A DNA stretch of 64,000 nucleotides from VRUE01 sp035556755 (GCA_035556755.1 DATMEP010000047.1:1-64000); one strand, 5' to 3'; positions 41,665 to 51,900 are shown, counted from the first letter of the stretch. Made by a program: numbers and translations. Notes: generated by a model from the sequence alone, not told the origin.

Positions 41665-42921
41665 ATGAGTCTTGACGTCTACCTGTACGGGGAGCGGATC
41701 GGAACGCTGTTCCCGGCCGGCGAGAACGACTACCGGCTGGCCTACACGCCCGAGCGGATCGCCGAGTTCCGCCCCGGCACGGCGGTGCTCAGCAACTCGC
41801 TGCCAAGCTCCGATCAGCCCTACAGCGCCGACGCGAGCCGTGCCTTCGTCGAGGGGCTGCTGCCGGAGGGCATGCGGCGGACGAAACTCGCGGGGGAACT
41901 GGGAATCGATCCGGGCGACGGCTACGCACTGATCGCCGAGATCGGCCGCGACTGCGCGGGCGGGGTCAGCTTCCTGCCCGAGGACGAGCCGGGGCCGGGC
42001 AGCGCGCCTCACGAACCGGCTTGGCTTGGCGACGACGAGCTGGAGGAGCTGGTGACGCCGCCGCCGAGCCGGCTCCTCGATCCAGACCGGAAGCAGCGGA
42101 TGCGGTTCGCCCTCGCCGGCGTCCGCCACAAGCTCAGCCTCGTGCGCGCTCACGCCGGCGGCGCGTGGGCGTGGCCCGACGTGAGCCTGCCCAGCACCCA
42201 CATAGTCAAACCGGAAACTGGCGAATACCCCGAACTCGTCCCCAACGAGATGTTCTGCACGACGGTCGCCCGCGAGGCCGGCCTGCCGGCAGTTCCCACC
42301 TCGATCGAGACGATGGCCGGGCAGCCGTGCGTCGTCTCCGAGCGCTTCGATCGGTCGGGCGAGGGCCTCGAGACCAAGCGGTTCCACCAGGAGACCTTCT
42401 GCCAGGCGCTCAGCTTCGCGCCGGACGCGGAGGAGGGCAGCGCCGAGGCCGATGGCCCCGGGTTCGCCGAATCGTGCGGGCTGCTGCGGGCGATCGGCGA
42501 GAGCGACAGCGTCACGACGCTCCTCGCCGCCGCCTTCACCAACTACATCCTCGGCAACGGCGACGCTCACGGCAACAATTTCGCCCTGATGATCGTCCAC
42601 GACGGGGCGCTGCTGGCGCCGTTCTACGACATCGCCTCGACCGCCGTCTACGGCGACCCGGTGCACAGGGGCATGGTGATCGCCGAGGACTACGCCGAGA
42701 TGGCCTACCTGCTCGAACTGGCGAGCATCTGCGAGGAAGCCGAGATCGACTTCGAGCACTGCCGCCGTATCGCCGCAAACGTCTCGGCGAGGATCGGCGC
42801 GGCGCTCGAGACCGTCGCCGAGCGGGCGCGCGAGGAGGGGTGGTACGCACCGGTGATAGACGGGATCGTCGAACTTGCCTCAGACCGCGCGCTCGGCCTC
42901 GGCTACGAGGTCCAGTACTGA
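41665..42921 (+). CDS. hipA: HipA-family Ser/Thr kinase, copy 2 (no HipB)
   Basis: 418 aa, collinear with 37226-38476 over its whole length (LDVYLYGERIGTLFPAGEND, AFVEGLLPEGMRR, KPETGEYPELVPNEMFCTTV). Catalytic GNGDAHGNNFALM and LAPFYDIAST are intact. Differences cluster in the loop after residue 110. The ATG start has SD GGGAGGTCC. No antitoxin-like gene is adjacent: glpX lies upstream and a convergent thioesterase 3 nt downstream. It may act as a housekeeping kinase or be paired with a distant HipB. Confidence 0.85.
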   Translation: MSLDVYLYGERIGTLFPAGENDYRLAYTPERIAEFRPGTAVLSNSLPSSDQPYSADASRAFVEGLLPEGMRRTKLAGELGIDPGDGYALIAEIGRDCAGGVSFLPEDEPGPGSAPHEPAWLGDDELEELVTPPPSRLLDPDRKQRMRFALAGVRHKLSLVRAHAGGAWAWPDVSLPSTHIVKPETGEYPELVPNEMFCTTVAREAGLPAVPTSIETMAGQPCVVSERFDRSGEGLETKRFHQETFCQALSFAPDAEEGSAEADGPGFAESCGLLRAIGESDSVTTLLAAAFTNYILGNGDAHGNNFALMIVHDGALLAPFYDIASTAVYGDPVHRGMVIAEDYAEMAYLLELASICEEAEIDFEHCRRIAANVSARIGAALETVAERAREEGWYAPVIDGIVELASDRALGLGYEVQY

Positions 42922-42924
42922 GGC

Positions 42925-43386
42925 CTAAGCAGAGTCCTGGCGGGGCGGCAGGACGAACTGGCTGACGATCAGGTTGGCGGCGAGCCGTGGCTCCTCGCCC
43001 TCGCGGCGACGCTCCATCCTCACCTCGATCACGACCGTGCTCTTGCCGACGTGGAGGGGCTCGGCGACGGCGACTATCTCGTCGCCGTCCAGGCCCGCGG
43101 CGAAGACGTTCAGCTTCAGCTCGATCGTGGTGAAGTTGTGGCCCGGCGGGATGCTGCGGAAGGTCGCCCAGGCGGCCACCGTGTCGCCGAGCGCGGTCCA
43201 GACTCCGCCGTGGACGAAGCCGCCAGGGTGCAGGTGGCGCTTGTCGACGAGGATCCGTCCCCGCGAGTGGGTGTCCTCGACCTCCAGCGGCTCGATCCCG
43301 AGGTCGCCGGGGAAGCTGCCGGGCAGAAACGCGCGGACGCTCTCCGGCGTGATCGCCGAGCTGGGGTGAGTTGGCGCGTCGCTCAT
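42925..43386 (-). CDS. PaaI-family hotdog thioesterase
   Basis: 153 aa. The hotdog-fold signature HPGGFVHGGVWTALGDTVAAWA (His then HGG at the helix start) and TTIELKLNVF fit acyl-CoA thioesterases of the PaaI/YbgC type. It would hydrolyse CoA esters. It lies 13 nt after the crotonase gene on the same strand, so the two are probably cotranscribed. Confidence 0.82.
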   Translation of the reverse strand: MSDAPTHPSSAITPESVRAFLPGSFPGDLGIEPLEVEDTHSRGRILVDKRHLHPGGFVHGGVWTALGDTVAAWATFRSIPPGHNFTTIELKLNVFAAGLDGDEIVAVAEPLHVGKSTVVIEVRMERRREGEEPRLAANLIVSQFVLPPRQDSA

Positions 43387-43399
43387 CGCGGCGCGGACC

Positions 43400-44329
43400 C
43401 TACTCGACGCCGAAGCCGCGCAGGCCCTCGTCGCCGAAGGGCTCGTCGCGCTCTTTCACGGCATCCTTGAAGCCGGACTCGGCGGCGCGGCGGACGAAGC
43501 CGTGGCCCTCCTCGGTGTGGCGGGCGATGCCGTCGAAGAAGGTGCCGAGCAGCTGGGTCTGGTGCAGGCCCTGCGCGTAGAGGGACTGGTTGACCAGCAT
43601 CTTCATCATCACCAGCTGGTTGATCGGCAACCGCGCGACCCGCTCCAGCAGGGCCTCGAAGCGCTCGTCGAGCTCCTCCGCCGGGGCGGCCTCGGTCGCC
43701 AGCCCCCACTCCGCCGCCTGTTCGCCGCTCAGCGAGTCGCCGGTCAGCAGCAGCCGCTTGGCCCGCATCGGGCCGACCCGGGCGGTCCAGAGCGCGGTCG
43801 TCGGCGACCCCCACACGCGCGCCGGCGGGTAGCCGATCTTGGCGTCGGTGGCGACCACGAGCAGGTCCGAGCAGAGCGCCATGTCGGTGCCGCCGGCGAC
43901 GCAGTAGCCGTGGACCTTGCAGAGCACCGGCTTCTCGGAGTGGAAGAGGCTCATGAAGCCGCGCACGTTGCGCCACATGAACTGGAAGTCGGTCACCGGG
44001 TCCCAGTTGGACTCCGGCGCGTGGTTGGCGCCGATCGTCGCCGGGTCGAGCGGCGAGCCGGGCGGCGGCTCGGCGCCCGTCCCTCCCGGCCCGTCCTCCC
44101 CCAGCCCGCTCATGTCGCCCTCGGCCGAGGCGACCAGGTCGTAGCCGCCGCAGAAGCCGCTGCCGGCTCCCGCCAGGGCGATCGCATGAACCGCAGGGTC
44201 GAGGTTGGCCCGCTCGACACAGGCGGCGATCTCGGCCGGCATGCGGGGCACGATCCCGTTGCCCCGCTCCGGCCGGTTCAGGGTGATGCGGGCGACCCGA
44301 TCCTCAACCTCGTAGGCGATGGTCTCCAT
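43400..44329 (-). CDS. Crotonase-superfamily enoyl-CoA hydratase/isomerase
   Basis: 309 aa. Crotonase features: ARITLNRPERGNGI, oxyanion-hole segment GAGSGFCGGYDL, and KVHGYCVAGGTDMALCSDLLV. The first catalytic Glu of classic hydratases appears as Asp (GGTDMAL), and a Gly/Pro-rich insert of about 40 residues (about 70-110) follows the oxyanion loop. The precise reaction is therefore uncertain (hydratase, isomerase or hydrolase). It precedes a thioesterase and follows a thiolase on the same strand, which suggests beta-oxidation-type metabolism. Confidence 0.82.
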   Translation of the reverse strand: METIAYEVEDRVARITLNRPERGNGIVPRMPAEIAACVERANLDPAVHAIALAGAGSGFCGGYDLVASAEGDMSGLGEDGPGGTGAEPPPGSPLDPATIGANHAPESNWDPVTDFQFMWRNVRGFMSLFHSEKPVLCKVHGYCVAGGTDMALCSDLLVVATDAKIGYPPARVWGSPTTALWTARVGPMRAKRLLLTGDSLSGEQAAEWGLATEAAPAEELDERFEALLERVARLPINQLVMMKMLVNQSLYAQGLHQTQLLGTFFDGIARHTEEGHGFVRRAAESGFKDAVKERDEPFGDEGLRGFGVE

Positions 44330-44444
44330 GGGACGACACTATGCCGTCTGAGGCCGTCTGGCCAAGCAGATCAAGGACGCAGGGAGCGTGGCGTGCTCTG
44401 CACGCGAGCGACCGAGGACGCAGATATGCGCCGGCCAGCCGGCC

Positions 44445-45611
44445 TCAGACCCGCTCGACGATCATCGCCTTGCCCTGCCCCCCGGCGACGCACATGGTCT
44501 CGATGCCGACCTGGTGGTCGTCGGTCTCCATCACGTTGAGCAGGGTGCCCATGATGCGGGCGCCGGTCATCCCGAAGGGGTGGCCGAGGGCGATCGCGCC
44601 GCCGTGCGTGTTCATCTTCTCCAGCGGGATGTCGCACTCGTCCATGATCGGGATCACCTGGGCGGCGAAGGCCTCGTTCAGCTCGACCACGTCGACGTCG
44701 TCGATCGTCATCCCGGCCCGGTCGAGCACCTTCTTGATCGCGCCGATCGGGGCGACGCCCATCAGCTCGGGCTCGTTCCCGTAGGTGGCGGCGGTGACGA
44801 TGCGGGCGCGCGGGGTCAGGCCCAGCTCCTTGGCCTTGGTGTCGCTCATCAGCAGCACCGCGGCGGCACCGTCGTTGAGCGGGCAGGAGTTGCCGGCGGT
44901 GACCCCGCCGCCGCCGAATGCCTCGGGCAGTTCGGAGAGCTTCTCCAGAGTCGAGGAGGCCCGCGGGCCGTCGTCCTTGGCGACCTCGGTGCCGTCGGGC
45001 AGGGTCACCGGGACGATCTCGCGGGCGAAGAAGCCATCCTCCTGCGACTGCACCGCCAGTTCCTGGGAGCGCTGCGCGTACTTGTCCATGTCGGCGCGGC
45101 TGACCTCGTACTTTTCGGCGACGTTGACCGCGGTCAGGCCCATGTCGATGTAGGCGTTGGGCTGGCCGTTCTCGCCGATCAGGTTCGGGTTGCGGTCATC
45201 GGCGCCGGCGGGCTCGGTGCGCTCGTTGAAGCGGCTCACCCACTCGACCCCGGCGGCGACGTAGACGTCGCCCTCGCCGGCCTTGATCGCGTTGCCGGCA
45301 TGTCGGATCGCGTCGAGGCTGGAGGAACAGTAACGGGAGACCGTGACGCCGTTGACCTCCTGTGGCAGCTTCTCGGAAAGCAACGAGATGATGCGACCGA
45401 TGTTGAAGGCCTCCAAGCCCTGCGGCATGCCGACGCCGCAGAAGACGTCCTCGACGAGGGCCGGATCGACGCCCGGATTGCGCTCGAGCAGCTGGTCGAC
45501 GACGAAGGCGCCCGTCTCCTCGGGGCGCAGCTGGGCCAGCGAGCCCTTGAAGGCACGGCCGATCGGCGTGCGGATGGTGTCGACGATCACTGCATCGGGC
45601 ATGCGGGGCAT
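44445..45611 (-). CDS. Acetyl-CoA C-acyltransferase (thiolase)
   Basis: 388 aa. The acyl-enzyme Cys95 lies in VSRYCSSSLDAI, the His in THGGAIALGHPFGMTG and the second catalytic Cys374 in ETMCVAGGQG. N-terminal DTIRTPIGRAFKGSL is typical. It cleaves or forms 3-ketoacyl-CoA. Degradative thiolase (FadA-like) fits the neighbours. It lies 115 nt upstream of the crotonase gene on the same strand. Confidence 0.92.
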   Translation of the reverse strand: MPRMPDAVIVDTIRTPIGRAFKGSLAQLRPEETGAFVVDQLLERNPGVDPALVEDVFCGVGMPQGLEAFNIGRIISLLSEKLPQEVNGVTVSRYCSSSLDAIRHAGNAIKAGEGDVYVAAGVEWVSRFNERTEPAGADDRNPNLIGENGQPNAYIDMGLTAVNVAEKYEVSRADMDKYAQRSQELAVQSQEDGFFAREIVPVTLPDGTEVAKDDGPRASSTLEKLSELPEAFGGGGVTAGNSCPLNDGAAAVLLMSDTKAKELGLTPRARIVTAATYGNEPELMGVAPIGAIKKVLDRAGMTIDDVDVVELNEAFAAQVIPIMDECDIPLEKMNTHGGAIALGHPFGMTGARIMGTLLNVMETDDHQVGIETMCVAGGQGKAMIVERV

Positions 45612-45682
45612 CTCCTTGGAGGCTTGGGGGCGAAAGTGCTCCCGGGAGCGTATTTGATGGCGAGAGGGTTTAGTTTTACGCG

Positions 45683-46060
45683 ATGCCGCTGGATGGACTG
45701 CGGGCCTGGATCGGGGAGGTCGAGCGCAAGCTCGGCATGCGCACCCGCGTCTTCCTGGTGCTGGCGACGATCGCGATCGGCGGCGCCGGCGCGGCGATCT
45801 ACCTGGCGATCGACACCCGCGACGACGCGGTCAGCGAGAGCGACGTGCGGGAGCTGCAGGAACAGCTCGAAACGCGGATAGACGAAAGCGCCGTGCAGGA
45901 GCAGCCCAGCAGCGAAAGCCCGAGCGAAAGCGCTCGACCCGGCGGCGCCGCAGGCGGAGCGAAGGCCACGCCAAAAGGTTCGAAAGCGAAACTCCAGGAA
46001 CTGTTCGAACAGACCGAGGAAGCGAACAAACGGGCCGAAGAAGAACAGCAGGGCAAATAG
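45683..46060 (+). CDS. Small single-pass membrane protein with coiled-coil tail
   Basis: 125 aa. One membrane helix (about 22-42, RVFLVLATIAIGGAGAAIYLAI) is followed by a charged helix (VSESDVRELQEQLETRIDES), a Ser/Pro/Gly linker and a second charged helix (KLQELFEQTEEANKRAEEEQQ). No enzyme motif. Divergent from the thiolase gene. Function unknown. Confidence 0.6.
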   Translation: MPLDGLRAWIGEVERKLGMRTRVFLVLATIAIGGAGAAIYLAIDTRDDAVSESDVRELQEQLETRIDESAVQEQPSSESPSESARPGGAAGGAKATPKGSKAKLQELFEQTEEANKRAEEEQQGK

Positions 46061-46181
46061 GGGCTTGTGCTGAATCGCACGTTCTTGCCCGCTGTCGTCC
46101 CCCCTCTCGGCTAGGTTTGACGGGATCCAGCTCGTGCTCAAGCGCGAGAGCCCGCCGATACCGGCAGCGAAAGGAGACCCG

Positions 46182-46328
46182 ATGCCCGAGGGTTACTGCG
46201 TGAAAGAGCGCAAGAAGGTCGAGATCAAAGACGCCAAGCAGGTGACGATGAAAAACGGTCGCCCGGCGATTCAAGGCGTCTGCCCCGACTGCGGCACCAA
46301 AATCTTCAAGATAGGCAAGCTGGAATAG
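46182..46328 (+). CDS. DUF5679-type small zinc-ribbon-like protein
   Basis: 48 aa. EGYCVKERKKVEIKDAKQVTMKNGRPAIQG-type core with CPDCGTKIFKIG at the end matches DUF5679. The family usually has CxxC in the first knuckle; here the second Cys is Glu (CVKE), so only three Cys remain. The ATG at 46182 was chosen for SD AAAGGAG; a longer frame to 46134 lacks one. Role unknown. Confidence 0.72.
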   Translation: MPEGYCVKERKKVEIKDAKQVTMKNGRPAIQGVCPDCGTKIFKIGKLE

Positions 46329-46361
46329 GGCTCGGCCTTGAGCGGGGCATCCACCAAAAGC

Positions 46362-46402
46362 AATGCCGCCGGGATCCCCCAGGACCCCGGCGGCATTTGT
46401 TC
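46362..46402. terminator. Bidirectional intrinsic terminator
   Basis: AATGCCGCCGGG (46362-46373) pairs perfectly with CCCGGCGGCATT (46386-46397), then TGTTCT. It can end the DUF5679 gene on the + strand and the secreted-protein gene (46455) at the end of the module 2 gene string on the minus strand. Confidence 0.82.
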
Positions 46403-46454
46403 TGCTCAGGTCAACCGTTTCCACTCCTAACTCAGCGAAGCGGTCTACTCAGAT

Positions 46455-47627
46455 TCAGCTGATTCCAAAAGCATCAGTACCCGTTTCCACTAGGGTCCCG
46501 GATACTTCGACTTCGAAGTCCCACCCTAAGATCTGAAACACGCCGTTGCCGGAAGCTTCAAGCGCGACCATCAACCCGGCTTCTATCGGCGTCAATTTCA
46601 GATGCTCAGCCCAGGCGATCATATCTAGACATTCGTTGCTGTCGAGATAGATGTCGAAGTATCCAAGGTCCACTGTGCTCGCTTCAGCTTGCAACCCCCA
46701 CGGCAGCGCCTCGGGTTCCAACCAGAGGTCTTCACAAGACGCAAAAAGTTCTTTGAAGACTCCACTGACTCCGGTACAAGATTCAACCGAGCCTTCATCG
46801 ACACTCCCTGAGTCACCGGGATTGAAAACGGCGTGGAGGGATACGTCACAGGTAGCCCTGCCGAGTTCTTCATTGACAAATTCGAACCTTCCGACAAATT
46901 CGGTTCCCGCGGCTTCGTCGAGGATCGCGCCATCCCGAGTCCAGAACGGGTCGAAGGTGGCGAACGGCGGTGAGACGAGGCTTATGAGCCCCGAATCTTC
47001 GCCCGTGATTTCGAGATCTCCACTTTGGTATGGCATAAAGATCTCCTGGCTGTTGGGCGCAGTCACCTTGACTTCGCCTTCCAACGAGGGCACTTCGGAG
47101 ATTCCGTACGAACCGACGGCCGATTCCCAGTCGTCGAGCGCTTCGGTCTTGTAGCTGCCGGTCCAATTGCATCCCCCGGCGAAAACGACACTCAGGTTGA
47201 AATCGCCCACGACGATGCTTTCTTTACTGGCGACGATCGGCCAGTTGTCGACGGCACCGCCGCTCGTAACCACACAGCCTTCGAGAACGCCGCTCAACAG
47301 ACAGCTTTTGGGATCGAGCTCGAGGCTCGTAATGGCCCCGCGCCCCTCTGGGAGCAAAGCCAGATTCCCGCTGGCATCGCAAACCGCTTCGCCTAGGGGG
47401 AGGTCCAACGCCGTGACGGATCCCTGGATCCCCACGTTTCTCGGCTCCATTGGTTGGCCGGTCTGCCCGTCTCCCCACTGTGCGGTGGCTGCGGGCAGCG
47501 CTGAGGCCGTCGAGGCGCTCATCACCGTCCATGCTGCGACGACCAACAGGGCACAGGCAAGCGCTCCCCGTCGCGCCAGCACCGATGTCCCCCGCCTTTC
47601 GTTCAACTGACTGCTACTCAATGACAT
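46455..47627 (-). CDS. Secreted protein at the end of surface module 2
   Basis: 390 aa. Signal peptide (ACALLVVAAWTVMSASTASA, about 23-43). The mature part is acidic and beta-rich with about ten Cys in pairs (SLELDPKSCLLSGVLEGC, FAGGCNWTGSY, SCTGVSGVFKELFASC). ATG at 47627 has SD GGGAGG; a much longer upstream frame reads through the intergenic DNA and lacks support. It shares no clear domain with the small secreted paralogues, though its ending DAFGIS recalls their VSISD. Function unknown. Confidence 0.62.
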   Translation of the reverse strand: MSLSSSQLNERRGTSVLARRGALACALLVVAAWTVMSASTASALPAATAQWGDGQTGQPMEPRNVGIQGSVTALDLPLGEAVCDASGNLALLPEGRGAITSLELDPKSCLLSGVLEGCVVTSGGAVDNWPIVASKESIVVGDFNLSVVFAGGCNWTGSYKTEALDDWESAVGSYGISEVPSLEGEVKVTAPNSQEIFMPYQSGDLEITGEDSGLISLVSPPFATFDPFWTRDGAILDEAAGTEFVGRFEFVNEELGRATCDVSLHAVFNPGDSGSVDEGSVESCTGVSGVFKELFASCEDLWLEPEALPWGLQAEASTVDLGYFDIYLDSNECLDMIAWAEHLKLTPIEAGLMVALEASGNGVFQILGWDFEVEVSGTLVETGTDAFGIS

Positions 47628-47721
47628 TGCTGCCCTCCCATTGTCAGGTACTAGTGGCATCCACCCTGTCAGTGCGTGACCGACGAGGGCTAATCGATGT
47701 GGGGACCACGGCAATGGGCGA

Positions 47722-48909
47722 TTACGCAGTTTGCGTCGCTGCACTGTCAAGCAACGCCTGCATCCGCAGGGCAATCTCGAGGTCGGCCGCGCAAGCGTGG
47801 ATGGGTCGCCCCAAGCGCTGCTCGACCACCCGCAGGCGGGCGTTGACGGTCTTGCGGGTGACACTGAGGGCAGCCGCGGCCGAGCTGACGTTTCGGGCTG
47901 CGGCAAAGTAGGCGTTGAGTGTCTCTCGCAGGATCTTCCCACCATCGCGATCCACGGCCAGAGGAGTCAGGTAGATAGAGCGAAGCGATGTCCGCAGAAC
48001 CTCGTCCTGAAGCGCAGCGGCGAGAAGAGCGACGTGGGCGTAGCGGACGCCTGCCTTCCCTTCGCGTCGTGCGACCGGGACGACTACAGCGGCCTGATGG
48101 TGGGTGAGCCGCCAGCCGTCGAGGCCTCGAGCCGGCTCGCCCAGCGCCAGGACGTGTTTGGCCGGCCATCGGGAAGCCACCACCCGCTCGAGCAGTTCCC
48201 CTGCCAGCGGCTGCCCGCCCCCCAGCCAGGCCCAGGTAAGGCCCGCGTCCCGGTGGATGAGCAGCAACCTGCGGTCGAGCGCCCCGGCTAGCCCGCGAAG
48301 CGCCGGGGAAGCCTGCGGCCCCACCGCGATCGCACCGAGGTGATGAGCGTCCAAGTCATAGGACAGCTCGGAGGCGTCGAGCAGCTCACCGGCCAGAAGC
48401 CTCTCGACACAGGTGGCCCGCCGTCGATCGAGTGTGCGCGATCTGCGATCGATCTCATCGCGGTACTCCTCACAAATCGCCGCAATGACGCTGTCGACCA
48501 GGGCCGCCTGGACTCGCAGCAGGCCCTGCAACTCGTTGCGCCGCATGGAGCCATGGGCCTCGGATTCGCGGATCAGGAAGTCATCGAGGACCGAGTGACC
48601 GGCGAGGTAGCGTCGCAGGACCGTTTCGAGGGGAACCCCCACCTGCGCCGCGGCACGAGCCTGGGCCAAGAGCTCGAGGGGGACCGGCCCCGGCTCAGGA
48701 TCGGCTTTCTCGACACCGGCAAAGGCGTAGTCGACCGCCGCCACGATCGCGGCCCTGAGCCCCTCGACGTAGGTCGGATCCTCTAGCTCGGCGGGCTCGC
48801 CTACCGATTGGACGCGAGCACTGATCGCCCGCTCGATCTCCGGTCGGCGTTCGCGCAGGCGCTCAACGAGCGTGAGATCCCGCGCGCTGACTGCCAGTGA
48901 GCCCGGCAT
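47722..48909 (-). CDS. PucR/CdaR-type transcriptional regulator
   Basis: 395 aa. The C-terminal helix-turn-helix of the PucR family is clear: LRETLNAYFAAARNVSSAAAALSVTRKTVNARLRVVEQRLG (about 325-370). N-terminal helices (about 10-165) resemble the RsbR/GGDEF-like sensor part of these proteins (LETVLRRYLAGHSVLDDFL). It starts 12 nt after the stop of the 1,330-residue surface protein and is the only regulator inside a surface module, so it may control module 2. Ligand unknown. Confidence 0.82.
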   Translation of the reverse strand: MPGSLAVSARDLTLVERLRERRPEIERAISARVQSVGEPAELEDPTYVEGLRAAIVAAVDYAFAGVEKADPEPGPVPLELLAQARAAAQVGVPLETVLRRYLAGHSVLDDFLIRESEAHGSMRRNELQGLLRVQAALVDSVIAAICEEYRDEIDRRSRTLDRRRATCVERLLAGELLDASELSYDLDAHHLGAIAVGPQASPALRGLAGALDRRLLLIHRDAGLTWAWLGGGQPLAGELLERVVASRWPAKHVLALGEPARGLDGWRLTHHQAAVVVPVARREGKAGVRYAHVALLAAALQDEVLRTSLRSIYLTPLAVDRDGGKILRETLNAYFAAARNVSSAAAALSVTRKTVNARLRVVEQRLGRPIHACAADLEIALRMQALLDSAATQTA

Positions 48910-48921
48910 CGCGAACTCGGC

Positions 48922-51900
48922 CTAGCGGAGCGGGCCTCGAAGTCCCTGTCTTCCTCTTTCAACTCGCCGGTGCAGGGAACGTTTGGACTTCCCCCGGCGA
49001 CCCTTCCCGCACCTCCCGTTGCGCACCACCGGACGGAAGTTGCGAGTCATCCCGTTCTGGGCGGTGAACCTGATCGTGGCGCGGTTCGTGGAGGCGCATA
49101 TGTCGCGACTGTTTACGAGCAGTCCCTTCTTGCCGCCCTGCTGGGTGAGGACGAACTTGGTCACCGGGACGTCCGGCGCCCCTTCGATCGTCGCCCTGAT
49201 CTGGCCTTTGATCGAGTCCACGCGCCCGACCACGATCGCCTCGAGCGGCTGGTAGGCGGGCCCGTGTAGGTCGACCACCAGGTCGGGCAGCTTGTTGTTC
49301 GAGGAGCGCAGGTAGACCGGGCCGCTGACCGGATAGTCGAGCAGCGGCGTGATCGCTTCTGCGTGGCCGTAGATCGAGCCCTCGGGGCAGGCCTTGGCGG
49401 CGAACTGCACCCTGGTGCAGATCGTCCTTATGTGGGCTTGGTCGAGGAACTCCGATCTCGGGATCGTCACCGCGGCCTTGGCGATATTGGCTTCGCCGGG
49501 GCCCGCGGTGAGGGTCGCCTGCAGCTTCGGGTGGTCACCGCGCTTGGTCCCGCCAAAGAGGCGCAGGGAGAACTTGGGGCCGAAGCTGAGGTTCTCGCAG
49601 CCCTTTGCCTGGAAGGGCCTCGACACGACCGCGTTGCCGCCGTCCTCGCCGGTGACGCCGACGTCGACTGACTTGGCCTCGCAGCTGGTCGGGTTGAGAA
49701 TGAAGCCAGGCCTGTCGATCGCAACGCGGATGTCGCGTACGTCCGGCTTGATGCCATGCAGGATCGTCGGAATCGGATCCGAGACGACGCTGATCCGTGC
49801 CGTTTCCGGATCGACGTAAACGGCGTTGCGGACGACGACGCTGCCCAGGTCCAGGGGCCCGGCCACCGCGGGGATGACCGCCGCGATGCTCAGCGGGGCG
49901 CCTTTGTAGGGGCCGGCGAGGTAGATCCTGCCGGTCTCGACGTAGAACGGATTGGCGCCGGCGCCTGCTCCGGCGATCGCGGTGCCGATCTGACTGGCCG
50001 CCGGGCAGGTGGGATCGTCGATCTGCGATTGGCCGGTTTCCGGCGCTGGGGAAATCGAGGCCAGGGCCGCATCCGAGCAGTACGGAATGCCCCGCAGATA
50101 GGCGGTCAGGCCCGCCGGAGTGTGAACATTCAGCGCGCTGAAGCGCTGGGTGCCATCGTCGCGCGTCAGCCGCATTACGAATGGGCTGGTCTGACCCGCA
50201 GTCGGGTTCTCGGTGCCGGCGGTGAGCTTTGGATCGAGCATGTTGGTCGGGCAGGGGCCGCCGTCGGGCCCCGACGCGACCTCGAAGCTCGATTCCTGGA
50301 TCACCGGCGCCCCCCCGGTCCAGGGGAACAGCTCGGCCTTGATCGTCTTGGTCCCGCAGCTGGGCGGGGTCAGCAACGTCGCCTTCGGCCCGCCCGGGAA
50401 GTGCATCCGCACCGCGGAGAAGGGCGCCTCGGGGCTTTCGTCGACGGTGGCGACGAGCCGGCCGGTCTTCGGGTCTGGATCGACCCTGCCAGGCACCTTG
50501 ACGATGATCCCGTCTTTCTTGGACTCGAAGACGAGGTAGAGGCCGATCAGCGCCCCGCCCACGTCACCCTGCTTGGCGATGTAGGCGGCGCCGGTGAGCG
50601 TTTCACGCAGCAGCGGCGTATCGATTTCAATCGTGCCGACCTTCGAGGAGTCCGGACAGGAAATCGGGTCGTTGGTGCCGAGCTTAACTTGATCGGCGCT
50701 GCAGGAACCGAGTCCGTGGCCGGCCGAAGCGTTGATCGCCATCCCCTCGGGGAAGGTGATCCGCGCTTTCTTCATGTTGGCCTGCGAGACGCACTCCGGA
50801 GCCGGCGGGCTGCTTTCATCGCCCTGTTTCTCATGGCATCCGATTGCCTTCTCCAAGCCTTCGGTGGGCATCGTCAGGTCGATATCCAGCCCGGTGGCCG
50901 AGTCCGCCTCGCTCGACGTCGGCTCGAGGCTCATCGTCGGTTCGAAATCGACCTGCTCGCAACCTTCGATTTCGGGCGTAGAGAACGCGTATTCGACCCA
51001 GTTCTCGGGATCCTCCCAGCTATTGAAGCGCGTTCGTACCGTCGGCGGCGGACTACCACAGCGCGTCGGATTGGCAAAGAGCGGCTTCGGGTTGGCGCTC
51101 GGATCGGTGCTTTCCTTACAGCCTTCGAACTGGGCCCCCGTGCTCTCGGCGCCGAAGTTGCACAGAGTGACGTCAGCCAGCAGCAGGTTGGTCTCAAGGG
51201 CAGGCGCCAGCTCAAGGCTCGCGGCATAGCCATCGTCGGGCCGAAGTCTCGCCGTCAACGTGTAGAAGTTCCGGCTCGGGTCGATGAAGGCAAACTGCGC
51301 TGGCGTCCCGAATTCGGGCTTGATCGCGTAGATCGGAAGCCGCCCGACTCCGTTGCTGAGCCGTATTTCGATCCCGCCCACCCTGCTTCCGATGGGACAG
51401 GTCCCGAGCACGACTTCTTCAGCGGTCTCGCATAGCTCCGGCACTGCCAGCGGATTGCCGACAAAGCCTCGCGGCAGATCGGTTACGTTTTCCTTCACCT
51501 TTCCGATCGGCGCGTATTCGTTGAATTCACTGGTCCCATCAGGGAAAACTCGTCGTTTTTTCTCAAACTCGAAGTTCGCTTCCCCATAGCAGGGGTGGCC
51601 TCCGGCCTGTCTATAGTCAGCACCGCTGCAGTCGAAGACCCCGGTCTCGAATTTCGTTAAGCCGAAGGAGACGATGGGGTCAAATGCGAAGACATCTTCG
51701 TCGATGGCAGGCTGAGCCGCGCCTCCTCCAAAGGCGGTCGCCCTCGCAACCGCGAGATCGGGCGCATCCGCCCCCAGTGCCGCCGAGATGGTGAGTGGCG
51801 ACAACGACGTTTCCGGCCCGATGATGCCCTGGGAGACACAGCGCGCCATGGCGTGATTGGCTGCGGACGCCGGGATCTCGTCACAGGTCCAGTTGCTCGC

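Noticed and set aside
42925..45611. Biosynthetic gene cluster around thiolase, crotonase and thioesterase
   Set aside because: No synthase, carrier protein, tailoring or transport genes; ordinary acyl-CoA metabolism explains the set.
49756..51435. A 559-codon + strand frame opposite protein B2
   Set aside because: Antisense to a well-supported secreted protein; no signal peptide, motif or SD.
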